A stretch of DNA of 8,848 nt from a bacterium (GTDB lineage Bacteria; Patescibacteriota; Minisyncoccia; JACQLN01): contig JAUYOU010000048.1 in assembly GCA_030697855.1 (NCBI GenBank), forward strand, positions 1 through 8,848. Direction: 5' to 3'. The position numbers and the translations under genes were made by a program. Positions 5,226 through 8,848 of this stretch are shown here, piece by piece (within the stretch, counting starts at the first letter, position 1; every line of letters begins with the position of its first letter). The notes below the pieces were generated by a model. It was given only the letters and a program-made list of their open reading frames with translations. It ran no database searches and was not told where the DNA came from.

Positions 5226-5266
5226 TATAATTTGTAGCTATTCGCTACAACTCATAGACAAATTAT
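5226..5266 (+). promoter_or_regulatory. frr: TATAAT and inverted repeat reaching the frr start codon
   Basis: A perfect TATAAT sits at 5226-5231 but has no recognisable -35. ATAATTTGT (5227-5235) is the exact reverse complement of ACAAATTAT (5258-5266), whose last two bases are the first two of the frr ATG. A competing hairpin TTGTAGC (5232-5238) with GCTACAA (5244-5250) lies inside. A long transcript from upstream could mask the start codon. One starting just after the TATAAT could not. Confidence 0.4.
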
Positions 5267-5795
5267 GGAAACACAAGAATTCAAAAGTAAACTAAAAGAA
5301 ATAGCTGGTTTTTTGTCTAACGAATTATCAAAAGTTCGCAGTAATAGGGCTTCGCCGGCTTTAGTGGAAGATATATCGGTAGATTATTTTGGCAACAAAA
5401 CTCCAATCAAAAGTATGGCTAGCATAAGTTCGCTAGATGCTAGAACTTTGGTTATAGAGCCTTGGGATAAAAGTGCGTTAGAACCAATTGCAAAGGCTAT
5501 TGCCAGTGCTAGTATTGGCGCTCAACCAATTGTGGATAGTAAAAGTGTTAGAATAAGTTTACCGCAATTGACTCAAGAACGTAGGCAAGAACTTGTTAAA
5601 TTGGTTTCTCAAAAAATGGAAGAAGCAAAGATACGGGCACGCCGGTTGCGTGATGATGCTGTAAAAAGCGCCCAGCAAGAAAAATCCGAAGATATTAAGT
5701 TTAGAAAGAAAGACGAAATAGAAAAGGCGATGAAAGAAAATAATCAGGCGTTGGAAGATTTAAAATCTAAAAAGGAAAAGGAGCTTATGAGTTAG
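5265..5795 (+). CDS. frr: Ribosome recycling factor
   Basis: The 176-residue product is slightly shorter than the usual 185 or so. RRF, with EF-G, splits the post-termination ribosome so that subunits can be reused. Family signatures are clear: LSKVRSNRASPALVEDI at 21-37 (domain I helix; R28-A-S is the common GRAS variant), VDYFGNKTPI at 39-48, ISSLDARTLVIEPWDKS at 54-70, IAKAIASASIGAQP at 75-88, RISLPQLTQERRQELVK at 96-112, and a long charged helix with RARRLRDDA at 124-132, ending in a Lys/Glu-rich coiled segment. ATG 5265 is the only sensible start and has no SD. A structured leader and a TATAAT lie directly upstream. rseP follows after 81 bases. Confidence 0.97.
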   Translation: METQEFKSKLKEIAGFLSNELSKVRSNRASPALVEDISVDYFGNKTPIKSMASISSLDARTLVIEPWDKSALEPIAKAIASASIGAQPIVDSKSVRISLPQLTQERRQELVKLVSQKMEEAKIRARRLRDDAVKSAQQEKSEDIKFRKKDEIEKAMKENNQALEDLKSKKEKELMS

Positions 5796-5868
5796 CTTTC
5801 AGCTTCGTTAGCTTTTAGGAGGATAGTCTCTGTAAGCTAATGAAGCTAACAACTAATGAAGCTAATAG
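5791..5868. repeat. GCTAA/TTAGC repeat tract between frr and rseP
   Basis: CTAATGAAGCTAA occurs twice in direct repeat (5837-5849 and 5853-5865). AGCTTCGTTAGCTT (5801-5814) is the reverse complement of AAGCTAATGAAGCT (5834-5847) with a single mismatch, so a hairpin can form around AGGAGG (5817-5822). That AGGAGG is too far from any useful start (17 bases to ATG 5840, 54 to the rseP ATG). The frr stop lies inside the left end. Confidence 0.7.
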
Positions 5869-5876
5869 GCTAATTT

Positions 5877-6956
5877 ATGACAATCTTAATATTTTTTATA
5901 GTTTTATCTGTTTTGGTTTTAGCTCATGAATATGGGCACTATATAACTGCTAAGCGCGCTGGCGCTAAGGTGGAAGAGTTTGGTTTTGGTTTTCCGCCAA
6001 AAGTTTTTTCTATCAAACGGGGTGATACTGTTTTTTCCTTTAATTTAATTCCCTTTGGGGGTTTTGTAAGAATATTTGGTGAATCTGGCGAACATAGAAA
6101 CGAAGCCGGTAGTTTTACTTCTTTAAAAATATCTAAAAGAGTAAAAATAGTTTGCGCTGGGGTTTTTATGAATATTGTTTTAGCTTATGTTCTTTTGAGT
6201 TTTGGAAATTTAATGGGTAGGCCCATGATTTTAGATGAAACTAATAGCGCCAAAGCCACAAATATTAAAATTCAGATTACGGCGCTTGCCGAAAATTCTC
6301 CTGCATCAAACAATGATATCAAAATAGGCGATTCCATTACTGGAATAAAATTAACTGACAATACTTTAAAAACGTTTTCCGAAGTTTCCGAATTTAGATC
6401 TTTTGTAGAAAGCGAAGCGGGTAAAGAAATAAATTTAGTTTTATTAAGAGGCAAAGAAAGTGTAGACGTCAAAATTACTCCGCGTGTGAACCCACCAGAA
6501 AATGAAGGCGCTTTGGGCGTGGCTTTAGCCAAAACTGGTTTAGTTAAATCGCCGTGGTATTTGTTTTTATGGAGTGGTTTAAAGGATCTAGGTTTTATGG
6601 TTTGGATGATTGGTTCGGCTTTATTCTTGTTTTTTAAAACCTTGCTGTTTGAGGGCAGAGTTATGGGTGAAATTACCGGCCCCATAGGTATAGCTTCTTT
6701 AACTGGCGAAGCTTATAACATGGGCATGGTCTATTTATTAAATTTAGTAGCAATACTATCTGTTAATTTGGCTATATTAAACATTATGCCTTTTCCGGCG
6801 CTGGATGGTGGTAGATTGGTATTTTTAATAGTAGAAAAAATAAAAGGTTCGCCCTTAAGCCAAAAATTTGAAAACACGGTAAACGTTGCTGGTTTTATTT
6901 TGTTGCTCGCACTAATGTTTTTTGTAACTTGGAAAGACATAGTTAAATTCTTTTAG
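5877..6956 (+). CDS. rseP: Site-2 protease, RIP zinc metalloprotease (RseP/RasP family)
   Basis: This 359-residue intramembrane protease belongs to the family that cuts anti-sigma factors and remnant signal peptides within the membrane. The first membrane helix (about 2-24) carries the zinc motif HEYGH at 17-21. IPFGGFVRIFGE (58-69) is the conserved segment after it. A helix at about 90-110 is followed by one PDZ domain at roughly 125-205 (ENSPASNNDIKIGDSITGI). Helices near 230-255 and 280-300 follow, then the third zinc-ligand motif NIMPFPALDGG at 302-312 with D310, and a final helix at 335-352. One PDZ instead of the two in E. coli RseP is common outside proteobacteria. ATG 5877 starts right at the first helix and lacks an SD. 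frr-rseP-proS is a familiar order, here interrupted by a minus-strand gene. Confidence 0.95.
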   Translation: MTILIFFIVLSVLVLAHEYGHYITAKRAGAKVEEFGFGFPPKVFSIKRGDTVFSFNLIPFGGFVRIFGESGEHRNEAGSFTSLKISKRVKIVCAGVFMNIVLAYVLLSFGNLMGRPMILDETNSAKATNIKIQITALAENSPASNNDIKIGDSITGIKLTDNTLKTFSEVSEFRSFVESEAGKEINLVLLRGKESVDVKITPRVNPPENEGALGVALAKTGLVKSPWYLFLWSGLKDLGFMVWMIGSALFLFFKTLLFEGRVMGEITGPIGIASLTGEAYNMGMVYLLNLVAILSVNLAILNIMPFPALDGGRLVFLIVEKIKGSPLSQKFENTVNVAGFILLLALMFFVTWKDIVKFF

Positions 6957-6963
6957 GAATTAA

Positions 6964-6994
6964 AAAATCCCCCGACGCAAGGTCGGGGGATTTT
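6964..6994. terminator. Bidirectional terminator between rseP and the minus-strand gene
   Basis: A perfect stem of at least 11 bp, AATCCCCCGAC (6966-6976) with GTCGGGGGATT (6982-6992), extendable to 13 bp, with loop GCAAG. The plus strand continues TTTTGTTT after the stem and the minus strand has six T's (6967-6962), so the hairpin can end transcripts from both convergent genes. The stem repeats the CCCCGAC/GTCGGGG core. Confidence 0.88.
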
Positions 6995-6996
6995 GT

Positions 6997-7416
6997 TTAG
7001 GAACACAATCTGGTTCGAGAGTTTTGTTTGAGGATTATACTTGTTACCACATCAGAACTGGGAGAACCTGTTTCATTGGGTATCAATATTCGGCTACCAA
7101 TTATTGGCAGGGTTATATCTATACCACCTATTTCCGTGTTGTGTATGTGAGGTGCTTTTATTGTTACCTCGCAAACACTCCAGATATTTCCAGTTTTACA
7201 TAGTTTACAGAATATTTCCGATTCAACTGGCCAGTGTTCAGGAAAAATCTTTATCCTTGCTTCCTTAGTGTGCCTGTGAATCTTTTTTGGCTTAACGTAT
7301 TCTAGTTCAGCTTTTTCCATGGGCATCCAGCCATCTAAATTACAAACAAATAGGCGATCTAATTCGATAATAAGTCGACAAAGTTCTAGTGTCATGGAGC
7401 CGATTATGTGCCTCAT
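6997..7416 (-). CDS. Hypothetical protein with CxxC motif (139 aa)
   Basis: I do not recognise this family. It is judged real because an unbroken 139-codon frame is bracketed by a good promoter (7488-7460) and a terminator just past its TAA, and no plus-strand gene competes. Features are an N-terminal stretch MRHIIGSMTLELCRLIIEL that is only mildly hydrophobic, a basic segment VKPKKIHRHTKEARIKI at 41-57, CKLC at 70-73 with a further Cys at 82 and HIH at 90-92 (possible but incomplete metal-site pattern), then a beta-rich, Gly/Pro/Ser-containing C-terminus. There is no membrane helix. GGGGAG lies 10 bases before the ATG, a modest SD. Met8 and Met31 are alternative starts. It runs against the flanking rseP and proS, splitting an otherwise co-directional gene set, which suggests an inserted accessory gene. 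Confidence 0.6.
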   Translation of the reverse strand: MRHIIGSMTLELCRLIIELDRLFVCNLDGWMPMEKAELEYVKPKKIHRHTKEARIKIFPEHWPVESEIFCKLCKTGNIWSVCEVTIKAPHIHNTEIGGIDITLPIIGSRILIPNETGSPSSDVVTSIILKQNSRTRLCS

Positions 7417-7459
7417 AACTATTTTTCTCCCCGTTTAGTGTGTTTGAAAGAACTTTAGT

Positions 7460-7488
7460 AAATTAACACTTAGATTGTTTTTTGTCAA
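7460..7488 (-). promoter_or_regulatory. Promoter of the 139-aa minus-strand gene
   Basis: On the minus strand, consensus TTGACA (7488-7483), 17-base spacer, TAATTT (7465-7460) with TG at 7468-7467 as an extended -10. Predicted start near 7453 leaves about 37 bases of leader. Same architecture as the cassette promoter at 4613. Confidence 0.7.
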
Positions 7489-7493
7489 AATGA

Positions 7494-7522
7494 TTGTCAC
7501 AAGTCAAATGTAGTGCTAAGAT
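7494..7522 (+). promoter_or_regulatory. proS: proS promoter
   Basis: TTGTCA (7494-7499), 17-base spacer, TAAGAT (7517-7522) with TG at 7514-7515 as an extended -10. Start predicted near 7529, giving a leader of about 30 bases without an SD. Its -35 lies 5 bases from the -35 of the divergent promoter, so the two probably compete or share control. Confidence 0.65.
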
Positions 7523-7558
7523 TTATCAATTAAAAATAAAAGTTTCATAAATTTCCAA

Positions 7559-8809
7559 ATGAAATACTCTCAATCGTTTATAAATACTCGCAGGGACGAT
7601 CCAAAGGACGAAACAGCCACTAATGCGCGCTTATTATTGCGTGGTGGTTTTATAGATAAATTAATGGCTGGCTCTTTTACTTTTTTGCCGTTAGGCTGGC
7701 GGGTCTACCAAAAAATAGAACAAATTGTTCGCGAAGAAATGAACGCTATTGGTAGTGCCGAAATTTTAATGCCCTTGCTTCACCCAAAAGATGTTTGGAA
7801 TGAAACTGGCCGTTGGGCGGATCCAAATGTTAAACAGATAATGTATCAGTTTAAATCGGTAGATGAAAAGGAATACGGACTTTCGTTTACACACGAAGAA
7901 ATATTTTTAGATGTAATTAGGAAAAATTCTTTAAGCTATAAAAATTTACCAATTAAGCTTTATCATTTTTCTACCAAGTTTAGAAACGAGGCTCGGGCTA
8001 AATCTGGTTTGTTGCGTGGTCGTGAATTTATAATGAAGGATTTATACAGTATGCATACCACACAGGAAGATCTAGACAAATTTTATTGGGAAGTTAAAGA
8101 TGCATATTTGCGGGCGTTTAACAGAGTCGGATTAAAAGATGTTAAGGTGGTTGAAGCTTCGGGTGGAGTGTTTACTTCGGGGCATACACACGAATTCCAA
8201 TTAGTTAGCCCAGTAGGCGAAGATAATATTTATTTTTGCAATAAATGTGATTGGGCGCAAAACAAAGAAATCTACACACATAAAATTGGGGACCCTTGCC
8301 CAAAATGTGGTGGACAAGTTGAAGAAGCGAGTTCCATTGAAGTTGGAAATATATTTAGATTCGGAACAGTGTATTCGGAAAAAATGGGAATCAATTTTAA
8401 AGATTCCGATGGTAAAGATAAACCACCATACTTGGGTAGTTATGGTATTGGTATGAGCAGATTGATTGGAGTATTAGCAGAAGTATTTAATGATGATGTA
8501 GGAATAAAATGGCCAAAAAGCGTAGCTCCGTTTTTAATACACCTTGTATCTTTGGGTAATACTAAGACTGAAGCAGAAAAATTGTATAGAACTCTCGCCG
8601 AAAAATCCGTTGATGTTTTGTGGGATGATCGCGAAGAATCGGCCGGAGTTAAATTATCGGACGCAGATTTAATTGGTATTCCATATAGGATAATAGTTAG
8701 CGATAAAACTTTGGCGCAAGAAAGTGTGGAAATAAAAGAAAGGGGTAGTGATAAAGTAGAAATGGTTAAATTAGGTGAACTGTCCTCTTGGTTGGAAAAG
8801 CTAGAATAG
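7559..8809 (+). CDS. proS: Prolyl-tRNA synthetase, short form with Cys4 mini-domain
   Basis: This 416-residue class II synthetase charges tRNA-Pro. Bacterial-type landmarks run in order: SQSFINTRRDDP near the start, LLRGGFIDKLMAGSFTFLPL (26-45), motif 1 region EILMPLLHPKDVWNETGRW (68-86), the TxE loop THEE (111-114), motif 2 FRNEARAKSGLLRGREFIMKD (141-161), SGHTHEF (207-213), motif 3 GSYGIGMSRL (293-302), and an anticodon-binding domain from about 322 with VLWDDREESAGVKLSDADLIG. E. coli ProRS is about 570 residues because it carries an editing insertion between motifs 2 and 3. Here that region is about 30 residues with C227, C230, C247 and C250 (CNKC/CPKC), a likely zinc knuckle. Hydrolysis of mischarged Ala-tRNA-Pro in cis is therefore probably lost. 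No SD. Confidence 0.96.
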   Translation: MKYSQSFINTRRDDPKDETATNARLLLRGGFIDKLMAGSFTFLPLGWRVYQKIEQIVREEMNAIGSAEILMPLLHPKDVWNETGRWADPNVKQIMYQFKSVDEKEYGLSFTHEEIFLDVIRKNSLSYKNLPIKLYHFSTKFRNEARAKSGLLRGREFIMKDLYSMHTTQEDLDKFYWEVKDAYLRAFNRVGLKDVKVVEASGGVFTSGHTHEFQLVSPVGEDNIYFCNKCDWAQNKEIYTHKIGDPCPKCGGQVEEASSIEVGNIFRFGTVYSEKMGINFKDSDGKDKPPYLGSYGIGMSRLIGVLAEVFNDDVGIKWPKSVAPFLIHLVSLGNTKTEAEKLYRTLAEKSVDVLWDDREESAGVKLSDADLIGIPYRIIVSDKTLAQESVEIKERGSDKVEMVKLGELSSWLEKLE

Positions 8810-8815
8810 TGTTTT

Positions 8816-8848
8816 ATGTATTTGCTAAATAAATTTTTTGGTCATTTT
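8816..8848 (+). CDS. Start of a further gene, partial; possibly a second MreB
   Basis: ATG at 8816, six bases after the proS stop, opens 11 codons (MYLLNKFFGHF) to the window edge. The short amphipathic pattern of Leu, Lys and Phe with FFG resembles the membrane-binding N-terminus of many MreB proteins (E. coli begins MLKKFRGMFS), which the mreB at 1440 lacks. Eleven residues cannot prove this; the call rests on spacing and resemblance. No SD. Confidence 0.3.
   Translation, partial: MYLLNKFFGHF

Noticed and set aside
5086..5295. A 69-codon plus-strand ORF entering frr
   Set aside because: It starts inside the terminator region, runs through the frr leader hairpins and overlaps the frr start in another frame.
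5817..5842. AGGAGG followed by ATG 5840 as a small gene before rseP
   Set aside because: The 17-base spacing is too long, and the tract is explained by GCTAA/TTAGC repeats.
6272..6940. Minus-strand ORFs of 137 and 69 codons within rseP
   Set aside because: These are shadows of a clearly conserved protease with intact zinc motifs.
7009..7022. GGTTCGAGA resembling a tRNA T-loop
   Set aside because: The flanking five-base stems do not pair and no anticodon or D arm is present. The bases encode the end of the 139-aa protein.
8247..8456. A 69-codon plus-strand ORF within proS
   Set aside because: It is out of frame inside a strongly conserved synthetase.
1..8848. CRISPR array, transposase, toxin-antitoxin or defence genes
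   Set aside because: No regularly spaced repeats, transposase motifs or recognisable defence domains were seen in any frame.

Overview
The window reads as part of a small, A+T-rich bacterial chromosome of the candidate phyla radiation (Patescibacteria, most likely a Parcubacteria-like lineage). This is inferred from gene content and style. Compact housekeeping genes are packed closely, there is a membrane-anchored PEGA-domain protein, HolB is short, ProRS has lost its large editing insert, and almost no gene is preceded by a Shine-Dalgarno sequence. The genes translate cleanly in the standard bacterial code with Gly on GGN and Trp on TGG. There is therefore no sign of the UGA=Gly code of Gracilibacteria/SR1.

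Layout. (1) 1-1212, minus strand: the N-terminal 404 residues of a PEGA-domain membrane protein that runs off the left edge. (2) 1213-1439: a structured divergent promoter region. (3) 1440-4490, plus strand: mreB (cell shape), holB (clamp-loader delta prime) and a membrane-anchored seven-Asp-box beta-propeller. A long inverted repeat separates mreB from holB. (4) 4491-5116: an accessory cassette with two palindromes, a strong TTGACA/extended -10 promoter, a strong Shine-Dalgarno sequence, a 67-residue protein of about 50% G+C, a 211-base structured tail and a strong intrinsic terminator. (5) 5117-6956: frr (ribosome recycling) with a structured leader, then rseP (site-2 protease). (6) 6964-7530: a bidirectional terminator, an unrecognised 139-residue minus-strand gene, and two back-to-back promoters. 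(7) 7559-8809: a short-form proS. It is followed 6 bases later by the first 11 codons of another gene whose start resembles an MreB N-terminus.

The core genes serve translation (frr, proS), replication (holB), envelope proteolysis (rseP) and shape (mreB). Two accessory genes with their own promoters and terminators are wedged between them: the 67-aa gene before frr and the 139-aa gene before proS. I do not see a defence system, CRISPR array, tRNA, rRNA or transposase.

The more unusual content lies between genes. There is a repeated CCCCGAC/GTCGGGG hairpin stem, several repetitive or self-complementary leaders that touch start codons, a perfect TATAAT in the loop of a long inverted repeat, and the cassette RNA with an anti-SD-perfect ribosome site in front of a four-codon ORF. 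All promoter, terminator and RNA calls are by eye. No folding or database search was run.
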